Positions 1-12,784 of a stretch of 64,000 nucleotides of DNA are shown piece by piece. The DNA comes from Chamaea fasciata (Eukaryota > Chordata > Aves > Passeriformes > Sylviidae): assembly GCA_029207755.1 (NCBI GenBank), contig JARCOQ010000011.1, forward strand, positions 24,269,212 to 24,333,211. Direction: 5' to 3'. Every line of letters begins with the position of its first letter. The first letter of the stretch is position 1. Under the pieces are notes generated by a model, which was not told the origin of the DNA, searched no databases, and was given only the letters and a program-made list of their open reading frames with translations. Made by a program: the position numbers and the translations under genes.

Positions 1-3000
1 GCTCTCAAAAATGAGGAAACACTATCCAGTGCCACATTCTGAAATCAAAGGCCATGTGCAGCTCCATTAACTTGTGGTTCAAGGCCAATAATTGAACCAT
101 CCAGGTTCCATCCAAACATTTTTCTGACTTCCCAAACATTTTGCCAAACCATGAACTAATTTTCACCACGAAGGCTTTCTCGGATTTAGCACATATTTGG
201 AGACAGTTGCTCACTCGGCAGAGGTCCAGGGGCTCTCGAAACCTTGTGGTGCAAAGTGGTCAAAAGTTGCCAAGTGTGTATTGTCCCATGAAACCTGGTG
301 TGTCAGAAACCGTATAAACCAAACCAAGGCTGTACAACTTTTCCATGGAGTTTGTGCCCAAAGCCATGTGAGGGCCTGCTGCCCGCACTGTGAAATGTTG
401 CTCAGACAGACGGAATTTTGTCCGTCCTTCCCTGTTACCTTCTGACTGTGAAGGAGGCCTTGGCCAAAATTTTCCTCTTTTTTGATTTTGTGTGAAAGCC
501 CCCATCTTATGTTTTTATTAGCAAAGAGAAATTGTGAGCCTTCAGTGGGTGTCATGATGTTGATCCTTCCTGGCCAAAGTCCAAGAGTTTATTTTGTGTG
601 TCCCATCACACTCTGTGTTTTAACTCCCTTTTTTCTAGTCACATAGATCTGGGCATTTAAGGTGTATTACTATTAGGACACACAAAATCTACTTCATACG
701 TGAATGTCCACTTGAACCATCTGACAAGGAAAACATTTACAGTCTGACGTCTTTGGAGCAGAACAAAAATCAAACCTCTGGGACCAACCAAGTGCCCCAT
801 CCTGCTCTCACTTCAGTCAACAGCACTGGTCCCAATGGCTCAGCGCTGACAACTATGAGAATTGCCAAAGAAATGCACATTAATTATCATTACTGTGTCT
901 GTTATTGTATAACAGACTGTGATTCTGTACTTTATCTCCTGGACCATTATCTCCTGCCATGTGATCTAAGTGTTGATACTGCTAATGTAAAGGAACACAG
1001 AACAGTAGTCATTTATCCTGCAAAAGACCTCGTGCTTTTCTTGTTCTATCAATCATTAAACAAGTAATGTCTTTTGTGTTATTGCCTTGACATTCATTAA
1101 CACTCACGTCACAGGAAATCTTTGCAATTAAAAACCTTATTGACGATCTGTGGTTGTTTCTCATTGGCGTGTAACAAGCAAGATAATAAAAAATGAAAAC
1201 AATAGTGTTATCATAGATAACTGAGGAGGTTTTTCCTTTTTCTTTTTGTGCCTCAACTATTTTAACGTTGCTGGTCTCTTTTTTAATTTGAACATGGGTT
1301 CGAGGGCTCTGAACGCTGGCAAACCGCTTTTTATCAGCCCTGAACATCTGAACACCCCTTTGACACTAATCCTGTGTGACCAGCTTTTGTGGGAACACTC
1401 AGCCTTGGAAAAATCAGGCTATATGAGGACAAGACAAAAGTCTCTCCCTCCGTGCTATTCTGCCCCTCAGAGACTGTAAGGACCACGTGTGCCAAACAGT
1501 GACACAAGAACGCCGTGCTTTGCCCACTGTCCGAAACATGCACCAGACGGGTTTCCACACTGCTGCTGCTGCCCTGAGCTAACATCCTGCAGGGGATGAG
1601 GGGTGGTTTGCAGGAACCTGTAGCCCTGAGAGGACACAAAGGGAGCTGGGATGGACTGCAGGTGACAACAGCTTGGGTCTGGTGGGTAACAACAAGGAGA
1701 ATCTCTTGAACATTATGGCCTTGCCTTCTGCTGTGTCCCAAACCACCCTCACTTTTTACGTTTACATGGAGGCTGACAAATTTAGGCTGGTTAATCCAGA
1801 TGCTACCTTCTATTGGGAAGAAAAAGGGCCAAAACCTTCTGATCTAGCAGCTGGCTGCTGGGAGGCACCAGAGGTGAATTTGCTTGTGCTGTGAGCATTA
1901 TCTGTGCTGCCCTTCCCTGTAGGACAGGGCACATTACAGCACTCACACGAAAGTGCTGTCTCTGTGCTTCCTGCAAACCCAGATTCCTGTCTGACTCGGG
2001 CCCCACAGTCTGAAAGGTGCCTTCTGGAGGATAATAAGCACAACCTCAATTCCCACAGACTTTGACATAATTGAAAAATTAGACCATTAGGCTCTTACAT
2101 TCTTACAGGCTGTTTTAATTGCAGTCCATATATCTTGAGCATATTTACTGAATGCTCCATCTACACCAAGGTAGTTGAGAAGTGAGGGCAAGTCTCTAAT
2201 TCTGTTACAGAATTCAGACAGGACAAAAAAAATATTAAATCAGAATCATCCTTGCCTTACTTACTTCTATATTACAGTACTGGAATTCTTAAAGGCAGAG
2301 AAGCTAGGGCCAGAAGAAACCATTATCAAATTTTGCATCTGATATTTTGCTCAATTTTTTGCATTTTTGCTCTGTGACGACATTTCAAATTTACACCATT
2401 ACCAGTGAAAGAATCAGAGTCATTCACTTTAGAAACTCCATGGAGTAGGCCTCTCTGTAGATCCATATCTCTTGATAATAATCAAAAGTGGAAGCAAAAT
2501 TCTGAAAATGACCCTATGGTTAATGGCATATTTCTGGTTCTCATATGTGGTGGCCTTTCTTTGAAGCCTAAAACTGCATTTGTGATCAGCCAGGGTGCTA
2601 AAGAGCGCACAGTGTATTTGACATAGAAAGAGACTGTCTTTTGTTGAGCACCAAAGTAATTAAATAAATTCTTATATTTTCCTTTTTCTGGTAATTTAAG
2701 CATGAGCAGTGTTGACACCAAACCTAGACTGCCCATGGCTTTTCTTTTGACATCAACAGTAATGTTCTTAGAAGCAATCAAATTTATAAAACAATGCAAC
2801 AAAAAAAAAGCAATGTAACAAAATATGACAAGTGTATTTCCCTGAAAATTTAAGTGGAAGATATTATTTGATATGTTATAGACATTTACATAATTAATAT
2901 TTTATGCCACAGATTAATTTTTTTTCTCCTATCCTGTAACAAATAGAACCAAGGGATTAACAAAACTTTGTAATTAAAATAATTTCTACTTTTGGTATTT

Positions 3001-3422
3001 GCTCTTGTTCATCAAACTTAATAAGAGAACAGATTTTGCAGATCTGAGACCAACAGAAACATTCAGTGAATTAATCTGACAGCAAACCCTGCCCTCCCCT
3101 TTGTGTCTCCCAATCACTCAGTTCTGTGCAGGCCAGAATACCTCAGTTTTTAACACAATCTTTGAAGGCCATCTAAACTTTTTCCAGGCTTTTTCAGCAT
3201 TATACTATTGAAATCTGCAGTAAGCCTTAGGAGATATTCTTGCCACAAAAAGAAAATTTTTTAAAAATGAATACTTTTGGAATTCTGTAGGAGATGAAGT
3301 ATAGAACTTCCTAGAGAGAAGGTCACCTGCTCCCACTGCCAGTGATGGGTTGGCCTCACACTCAAAACAGGGCTGCTGCAGGGAGCAACTGTGCTGGGAG
3401 AGAGAGTTTCCCCGTTAAACCT

Positions 3423-3512
3423 GGTGAGATCACAGAGCTGGGACTCAAACAGCAATTTTCTCTTCTGACCAGGACACAGATCCCTGTACCACCTACAGAA
3501 AGTCCTTTTATC
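3423..3512 (-). mobile_element. Possible antisense MIR fragment
   Basis: The plus strand has ggtgagatcacagagctggg, actcaaac, then ttctgacc and tccctgtaccacc, in the same order as the reverse complement of the MIR 5' half (ggtcacacagctagg ... ggactcgaaccc ... tctgactcc ... gctctaaccacta). Similarity is patchy, so the call is tentative. Confidence 0.4.
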
Positions 3513-4273
3513 TCCCTGCTCATCAGTTCCCTGTGAGTAATGCAACGAGCATGTTGGACAGAAATAAGAGACCTCAGGTATTTGGGCATTAAATGGATGA
3601 GCATTGTGGAAAAGGTGTATTGTGAGGGGAATGTATAATGCAAACAGGGATGAGATAAGAGATATCTGATTCACACAGATTATGCCTTTTGTGCCCAATA
3701 TATGGGTGGCTAGCAGGTCACTGTGCAGGAATTACAAGTAATATAAGCGGGCATGAGGAAGCAATATTTTAACTTGAAAGGACTTGTAGAGGGATGAGAG
3801 AGAATTTGCATAAAACCAATACAGAGCAGATGGGAATGGACAAGCCTGCTGGTATCAAACACACGCCAAAGGAAAATTACAGAAGAACAAGGAAGTTATT
3901 GTAGATGGCACTTCGATATCCTAACCCTATATGAAATCAAGAAAACCTCTAAATCCACCAGAACAGTTGCCTCAAGGGTTTAGCAAAACCCCCCCAAGTT
4001 TCTGCTAGAAAAATATCACATTACTGGCAACAAAAAAAGCCTTATCATGCTTTCCCACCTTTAATTGCTTTAGAAGGCAAAACATCTATATATGAAAAAA
4101 AAAAGTTGAGGGCAAATGCAAAGGTTACTGCTGTACTAATGTGTGTTATCTAGTTACTGTTTTTTTCTAATTCTGTTTTGTGAACATGAGAAAAGGCAGA
4201 CAATGGCAGAAATATCTGTTCTGACAGCAAATATTTGGGCAAGTTTATTGTCTTTAGCCATACACCAGATCTT

Positions 4274-4317
4274 AAAAAAAAAAAAAAAAAAAAAAAGAAA
4301 AGAAAAATAAAAGAAAA
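4274..4317. repeat. Poly-A run and A-rich tract
   Basis: 23 consecutive A (4274-4296) followed by an A/G-rich tail. Nothing resembling a retrocopied gene precedes it. Confidence 0.95.
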
Positions 4318-7300
4318 TTTGCTCTGGATTCAAAGAAGATTGCAAAGAAAAATAAATGTTATGTTGATAAGTATCAGTGTTCTAGAATTACGACCGGTCC
4401 AAGGCGTTTTCAGAGGCATGTGTCAGAGGCGATGGTAAAAAGCAGAGAAATATGTAGGCAGAAGTGTGAAAGAAGTCTGGGCAGAGGTGTGAAAATAGTT
4501 TATAGTTTATTAAAAAAGAGGCAAGAATGCAGAAACTTTCCCAAAAGCTGCAGCTGCCCAACTGTGCCTTGCTCTGAGCAAGACCTTCTGCTGAGGTCAT
4601 CCTGGGAAGCTGGTGCCTCTCAAGTGCCACGGTCCCTTCGTGGGACCCTTGGCAGGAGGGATGGAGGTGTGTGGATCCATTTAAATGGTCGTGTTCAGAA
4701 GGGAAATGTGCAGGTCACTCCCTCCTCTGCAACGGCAGACTAATTTTATTCCGTCTGTACTCTAGAGGAATCAAATGCTTGATGGATGGAGCCTAAGAAA
4801 ATCCTAATTCAGGTGGAGAATTGTAACACAATAACCCATGAGTAATTTGTTATAGAGTGACTGGGTGCTGGGAAATGCTGGGGGGAAAGAAGGAAACGGA
4901 AAGTTAGGATTTGGGTGAAGGACAGGCTGTGCTCCAGCAAACGCTGAGGAGTGGTTTTGACTGATTCCCTATGATGATGCCACATTGACAAACCTCTTCT
5001 TCCATCATACCCATAGTAGAAGAGAGGCCTGTAAATCCCCAGGCGTTGTGACACTCATTTTTTCCAGTAATGTGGAGCTATGGAATAAAACTTCAAACAA
5101 AGAAGCAGCAGAGATGACCATGGGGGGCTTAGTTAAGCAAAGATTTGGTGCTCGTATGGCCTGAGAACTGATTTTGGAGGAACATTCCTCAATCCTTCCT
5201 GGCCCTGACACGATTATACAGATGTATTAGAGTGTAACCAAAACCTTTTAATACCAACATGGTAAGCTGAGACACGGCTTGACAGTGCGGAGTTTCAGCC
5301 TGGCTGGACACAAAGGCTGAACATACCTCTGCGACTCAGCACCCGAAACCCAGAATTACATTTCTGCTGGATGACACTTCAGTGGTGACAGACATTAATA
5401 GCCCTGTTAAGCATAGATAACACAACACCACTTCGGTGCCTCGCTGGGAGCCCTTGCCAGTAATGAGCTTTGAAGAAACAATGACTCACGGTAATATGAA
5501 TTGTCACAAGATCTCACAGAGCGGGATTTGAGACAGCTCAAGGATGGTGGCACACAGCCTGCCCCTGTACCCTCAGCGCACCTCTTCTCACGGCCAGATG
5601 AAGGCACAGATAATGTGACCAAGATGAACAGACAACGGCGTTCAAGCCCTGTGAATCACACGGAGCCTTCCATCCCCCTTCCCAAACAATCCTGCTTCAC
5701 TGCCAATAAAGTTTCAACGGTTTTTTGGCACTGCTTCCCCTCCCAGCAACTGCCTCAGTGAATTTCTTCCCTTCTTCCTCCTGGATGCTGCAGGACCCGC
5801 CTCTGCCATGTGCCCACAAGGTGCCTGTCACCAGCCACGTGCTCCGATGGGACCTGATTCTCCAAGGTGGGAACTAATGGCAGATAAAACTCTCCTCAGG
5901 ATTAGACAAAGGGCAGCATTTTGTCTGTGGAAGTGTCTTTGGAAAGTCTTCTGCTCACATGCTTCCAAGTATTCCTGTCCCAAAGACTGTATTTCTTAAT
6001 TAAAACCAGGAATTTTCTTACCTGCAGCACTGAACAGCTTGGCTCTGGAAACTCAGCCCGTCCTTGTGCAATCAGGGCTCAAGCCATCCCATCCAGGTGT
6101 GGCACAGAGCAGGGCTGGCTCCAGATCTGTGCATCAGCTCCACCACACAAACAGGTGAAAATACTCAAATCCTCACAAAGGAAGAAAATACTGGCAGCTT
6201 TTGTAAAGAATATTGTAATGGATCTTACTAGGTGAACAGCAGCTTGGGAGCAATGTTTACGACAGAGCTATAAACTCTTGAACAAATTAAAAGGATTTAC
6301 AAGAGTAACTCAAGTCTCAAGCCAACCCTACTGAACGGCAGGAGAGGATCCTCCTAGGGTCAGGAAGAAATTATTAGCACTGTACTTGTGGAAGAGGCTT
6401 TAGTATCACTTCTTGCCCTACCTATTAAAAAAATAAAAATATTATCCTTTCGGTTATGGCCATGAGTGCACAGGAAGATCATTCCTTATCTCCTCAGTGC
6501 TTCACCTGGCTCTTTTTATAGACCCTTTGTTCTTGTTTCAGCTCACCTGTTACAAGAGGCCTTTTTTCCCCCTTCATTTTAATGACCCAACACTTCAGAC
6601 TCCAGATTTTAACTCTATCTCAGAGATCTGAATTCAAAGCCTCCAGCCAAACTGTTTAAATTTCAATGGGCTTGCAGACATACTTTAAGCTAGAATTAGC
6701 ATTTTTTTATACCCATGCTGCTTCCTGTTGATATTATTCCACATGTTTCATCACTGGTGGACATGGATGAAAACCTCAACAGCTAACCCAAGATCTGCAA
6801 AGATCTGCATTTCTTGTTTGGCTTTAATATGGATGCCAAACTCCTGCTTTATTTGCAGAGATCTGTGCTATTGAGTGATGATCAGTGAGAGCTCGTGACT
6901 ATGAAAAATTTTTATTGCAATGTGAAATTAAGGAATTATTTAAGATGAGAGGAACGGAGACATGTTTGAACACTCTGCTGAAAGCAGTGGCATCAGCATC
7001 CACTGGTCTAAGGCAAAGTGCCCTGAGGATGTTACATTCCTTACCCAGGGTCTGAGCTAGGAGAATGGAAAACTTCTCTGGAATCCACTTGCAATGGAAT
7101 CAGGAAAGAGGACTCACCTAGCAGAAGTCCATGGAAAATATTAGGATTGCCTAAAAGTATGGAAAATAATACTGGAGATTACACAAGATGACAATTGCCC
7201 TTCCTATGAATTTTTAAACTCTCCTGTAGGGATTCTATTGTTCCCCATTAATTCCCAGAGGACCATTCCAAGCCCCTTTCAGAACCTGCAGCAGCTCAGG

Positions 7301-10039
7301 CATCACCATGTGGTGTTTCAAGTCACAGGAACTTTTATCTGATTGTACACAAAAGGGCAAGGTACATGCTAGAGCTGCTCTGAGCACACAAACCATGCAA
7401 GGTTCCTTTCCTGCAAACCACAAGGAAAAACTACCAAGACACAAAGACTCTCCACACTGTATTTTTCACGGGATTTTTCCACTGAAAAGCCCCTGCAATT
7501 CTTTCCCACTAATGCAGACTGGATAGTAAATGGAGAAAGATCTCTCCAGACACTTTCCCTTTAGATCTCAAAAGGAAACATTAATCAAGCAAAAGATGGG
7601 AAATTATGACACCTAGCTGCTGAAGTTCAGGCCCAGTGGCCAGCTCGGAGCTGATCACAGGGTACAGGTGACTATCCATCAAATGACCTATCATAACACG
7701 CATTAAAATGTCTGGGTTAATCAGGACAGTAGCCAAGAACAATATTTTTCTGCTGACTTTCATAACGGCAGGTACAAAAAGCAATCCCCTTGAAACATCC
7801 AGTCTGCATTCACAACTAAATTTGATTAACTAAACAAAATTCCAAACATGATTTAAACCAAATTATACCATCTCCTCCCTGCACACCAAGTACAGGATGG
7901 GGGATGCTTTGTACAAAGTAAAGAGGATATCAGAGCTGCAGAGTTTTAGGTCTGAGCTGGAAAATGCACAGAAATCTAGGCTTAACTCCTGGGTTGCCAT
8001 CTGTAATTGCATCAAAAAGCAGAAAGTGAGATTGAAGGTTACTTTATCATCACCTGATAGTGAAGTGGAATTAGTTGCAAGTATGGTTATGACTGCTTTG
8101 CAAAACACTTTAATGCCGGTGAGGAAGACTATCTTTATGGGGCTATTATAAATTGCACCACTTGCTCATTAGAATAAGACCAGTGTGACTTTGTGCTCTG
8201 CCCACGCCGAACTCGGCACGAGGAAATGATAAACCCTTTTATTGCTACCAGTAAAGACACCTCACATCGGTGGCACTACTTCCTCCTGAGGACCTCCGAG
8301 CCATTTCTCCCAAGCCTTGGTGATCACAGAGTGGCCCAACAGGGCAGGTGTTTGCCCTCAGCACCCCAAGGAGGTGAGGCACAGAGCTGTGACTCAGGCA
8401 CACACAGGATGTCATTAATCAGGGCCGGGTTAATCAGGCCCCAGCCCGAGGCATTAATCAGAACTCTGCACTTGCCCCGGTTCCTCTCCAGCCTTGGACC
8501 GGTGGCTCCTCATCATTCCCACACCCAAAAGTGTCATCTGGGTCCCCGTTGTGCATGGAGTGGATCTGTGCCTGTTGGTGGAGTTTCCAGGGGGAAAATG
8601 CAGGGTTTTTTTTAGTTTGCGGTTGAGTGGGCAGCACTGCCAGGGGGGAAAGACACAAGGCTGGTGTCACCAGCCCACAGGTGACTCACAGGCACTGACC
8701 CAGAGCCAGCATCACCAGGCCAGCTCAGCACCCAGATAGTCCAAAAGGAAGAGATTTGATTAATATTTTATTTTCTGGGGGGAAATTGTGCCCATGGCAG
8801 AGCAAGTCAGTGAGAACGATGAGTGTGGGCCTGGGCTCAGAGCTGAACTCCCTGTCTGGAGCAGGTTTTTCAGGCACGTGCTTGAAGGTTTTACTGGAGG
8901 AAACCTAAAAATACCCTGTTTCAGTAAAACTTATTTATAAGCACCTAGCTGGTAAGGATTTTTTTTTCTGCCAGCACGTGAACTAATTTATGATCTATAA
9001 AAGTAACAACTATAAGCACAATAAATTACTTATTTATTCTACAAAATCATATCTCCTTATCAACAAGTGCTGTCACTGCCACTGATGTATGCATTACTCC
9101 TCTCTTTACTTGGAGTGGTTTTGTGGAAAGGATCATTATATCATTAAATGGCTGTAGACAGAGACGTGTGCTCAGTGCCACAGCAAGCTCTGGCACAGGG
9201 ACATTGTATTTAGTTATGTCAGTTAGTGGAAGGAAATTTCCCAGCTTTGCATCAAAAAAGTAAAAAGAAAAATTTAAAAAAGTCTTTGTCAGGCAGATGA
9301 TGGATTGTTCTAACATTATACAATGAAAGAAGAGCTGGGGATGTATTGTATACAATGGCCTTGGTTCAGAAGAGTCTGCAGCAACAAGCGCAATAATGGA
9401 ACTTTTAAGTTCTCTATCTGTAAACCAAGTGGAAAGCCGAGAAACCTTCCATCTCAGAAGGATAAACTGTTTACCTAAACAGAAAGAAACACCATCAATT
9501 CTCATAAATGGCAATAAAGACTTGCACTAGCTGATAGCCCAGGATGTGGACGAGGACAAAATGACGGCGCCTGTGCCCCGCACGCGGCTGGTGCAGCCCG
9601 GAGCAAACAGCCTGGGCTGGCTCCTGCTCCCTCGGAGCCCAGCCATAACTCCTGAAGCCCAGACTGATTTCCAGTCACTATTTCCTCTCGCAGAAACAGG
9701 ATCTAGGTATGATTCATAACGAGATGTCCAAAGCGATTTTCGAAGATGCTCCAGATGGCACAGGCTGGGGCCGAGCCCGTGGGGCCAGCCAGGCTGGAGA
9801 ACCACAGGAGGGAAACGTGACACACACGCAGAGACCCAGCCACGTCTCCGTGCCAGCTCAGCCCTCTGCAGGGCCAAATCCTGACCCCCAGCCCCACACC
9901 AGAGCCACCATCCATGCCCCAGAGCTCCCCAGGGCACCACACTCAGAGCTGGGAGGGAAGAACCCGTCCTGTGGCTGGCTGGGAGGAGGGAAGGGTGGCG
10001 GCTTTCTCTGCTGTTTCTCTGGAAGTGTCTGCATGGCAT

Positions 10040-10197
10040 TAAGTACATTCATCTCTCTAGCCTAGTTTTCCCATCTGGAAAGAGGCAAGGGGGGATAAGA
10101 CTTAATTTTGTGAGCGTGTTAGAAAACATAACACTTTTATGTGTATCCAGTAATTTGAGATCCCAGGATAACAGTGCAGAGAATTATTATTATTATG
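10040..10197 (+). mobile_element. MIR-like SINE (CORE-SINE), 3' part
   Basis: The run tctctctagcctagttttcc followed by catctggaaagaggcaagg and ggggataa matches the well-known MIR segment (cctcagtttccccatctgtaaaatggggataa-like). About 60 bp later, taatttgagatcccaggata, then cagtgcagag and a short ATT tail (attattattattat, ending at 10196), match the 3' end of reptile and bird MIR-type SINEs. Order and orientation are both as expected. The copy is strongly diverged, consistent with an ancient insertion. Confidence 0.7.
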
Positions 10198-12623
10198 ACA
10201 GAAGGCATTTTTACTTCTAATGCAGAAAGAAAACAAATAGCAAGAGAGTGAGCTTGGAGATCTAACATTCATTTTATTTTTATTTTTAAACTTTCTAATT
10301 TTTCAATAATTGAGACCACAGATGTTCACTTCCATATGTGCAACAACCCAGTCCCAACCCCTCCTGAGCACTGATTGCCAGGAAAGAAACAATATACTAA
10401 GCAAAGACAAAGAAAAAAATATTTAAATAATAATTTAAAAAATGTTGATACTTCTGTAATTTGCAATGATTTTCCCAAACCAGCCAGAATGAGGAGAAGC
10501 ATTTGACAGTGTCTGGGCTCAAAGCCATGGACAGTATCCACCGCTTAGTGTTGTATAATTTACAAACTCCTGTTCTTTCAACAACTCCTCGGAAAATGAG
10601 ATTGTTAAGTAAATATATAGCAGAAAAACAACTCGGGAGAACAGAGCAACTCCTTTATATCATTCAAAAGGTGGTGGCCTCTGTGAGAGAAAACCATTTG
10701 CTGCAGTCTGCCAGAGCTAGAAGAACATCAAACAAACCAAACAACACAAAAGCTATGAAAAAAATTTGCATGCCCTTTTGCACAGTAACCTCCTCTGCGG
10801 TGGTATGTGATACAGAGATAGGTCCTTACATGCATCTGCCATCCAGGGACACAGATTTCATGTGACTCCCCTGGGCTCTGACAATATCACTTTACAAAAG
10901 TGACAGTAGTTGAGAAACACTTTGGGGAAAGGTGTGTTTGTGTTGCTGAAGCCGCTCGCACTACTGGGCAACAACTTGCTGGTTATTCTGGGGATTTTAT
11001 TCATCAGCCAGAAAAGAATCAGTGGTCCAAAACCTGGCTCTTGGGAGCGATTGCATCACACCATCCCCAGGGAATGAGCCTGGAGCAGAGCAGTGGGACG
11101 AGTGCGTTACCTTTGCCACAGCTGGGTCAGGAAACTTAAGAAATTGCTCCTTTATTAAACATATTAGAGACTCAGCCTTGTTTGCCTACTGATATCCTTG
11201 AAGGAAGGGAATACAAAGATGAGGGTGTGAATGCTATCTGCTATATCACCACTTTCAGGCTGCTAGGACAGTTTTATTTGCTTTATAGTAATTCATTGCC
11301 AACTTCACACATAAAAGTTAAACACGCTTCTTAAATGATAACACTCAAAAGACAGTTTTCAGAAGGTCAAAAAAAAAAATACCCTCCAGAACTCAAATCT
11401 CTACTTAAAAGGGGTTAGGTGGAGGTTACAGAAAAGTGTTCCCAGGTTTGTTTCTCCTTCCCAGGTTTATTTCTCCTGGCTGTTCCAGTAAACGGGGTGA
11501 CCTTGGCCACCCAAGGGACACAACAACCTGCACAGCTTTGCCTTAGCAGAGCCTGGGGTGGGATAAGCACCCACAAAAAGATGCCCCATGCAGGGTAGGA
11601 CTATGAAGAAGCTCATCCCCCTCTCCCAGTGGGGCAGCTGTGACCCCTGAGAGCTGTTCCTGTGCTCATCCCAAGCTCCTCATGCTCCTCCCTGCTCCCC
11701 ACTTTGCCCCACACAAGCACATGGTGAGAGCCTTCATGCCAGCAGGCTCCAGACCAGCCATTAAATCTCTGTTTTCTCTAGTGGTGGCAAGAACAGCTTA
11801 AAAAAGCTTTGCTTAAATGGAGTTATGAAAATATCAGCCACTGATCCAGAAGTTCTCAACAACCCAGTGATGCAAGGTCACTCCTAATTGCCTCCATCTT
11901 TCCTATTCTCTCTCCAGAGAATAATTACCTCAAGAAACAAAGTCCTGGTTTATTTTACTAAGATCCAGAAATTCCCTGCTTTTATAACAACAAGCAACTC
12001 CCCTCTTCTTCCGCTTTGGACTAAGGAGAATATTACCACTGTCAATTATATGCAGAGGAACTGTTAACCCTTAGCATTCATGTGGTGAAAAAATAAACCG
12101 CAGAAATAATTGCCTTGTGTTTAGAATTACTCAGTACTGTTAAAACAATGGTTCATTTTGCTTGTTTGTAAATGGGGAAAAAAGGACTATGCTTCAAAAG
12201 CATTTCTTCTGTACATTAGCCAGAATAAAAACTCCCCTGGAATTGTTGTCTTAGAGCAAGGAACAGTATTTCAAGCTTCCCTTTTGATTTTTCAAATTCA
12301 AAAGCAGGAGGCATTATGTTAAAGCAGCCTAAACACTCAGAGAAGAGTTAGACAGCAGAATTACGCCACTCAGTCACTATGCTGGGCTCATGAGAAACTT
12401 GGGTCGTAAGCAAAAAGTGGAATTTTAGATTTGGTCCAACAGTCTAGAGTAACTCAGCTGAGCACTCACTATTGTCATAGAATCATTATTTCCACTGTAT
12501 TGCAGATCTACAGTGTAAACTCTTCAACTAAACCTTATATTGGGCCAAAGCAAACCTCACACAATCTTTTTAGGAACAGCTTGGGAGCAACCTGCAAAGA
12601 CGTCTGCTCCCAGCAGAAAGGAT

Positions 12624-12784
12624 CAGAGAATTGCTAAGATTGGAAAAGCCTTCTAAGATCAGTGAGTCCAACCATTAACCCAGCACTAAACCACATCCCC
12701 AGGTGACACATCTACACATCTTTTATATCCCTCCAGGGATGGTGATCCAGCTACTTCCCTGGACAGCCAGTGATACCCTTCAGC
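12624..12784 (-). mobile_element. CR1 LINE fragment, 5'-truncated
   Basis: The plus strand reads through a sequence typical of the reverse complement of the avian CR1 3' region: gattggaaaagcc, agtgagtccaaccattaacc, cagcactaaaccacatcccc, cacatctacacatctttta and ccctccagggatggtgatcc. CR1 copies are usually truncated at the 5' end, as here. The element lies in minus orientation, the same direction as MECOM. Similarity fades after about 12784. Confidence 0.88.

Noticed and set aside
4274..4317. Poly-A tract as the tail of a processed pseudogene.
   Set aside because: No recognisable coding body or polyadenylation signal precedes it. The same applies to the other A-runs.
9527..10048. Open frame of 173 codons on the minus strand in a GC-rich patch.
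   Set aside because: Overlapping long frames occur on both strands, as expected from stop-poor GC-rich DNA. No known motif, and it overlaps the start of the MIR-like SINE.
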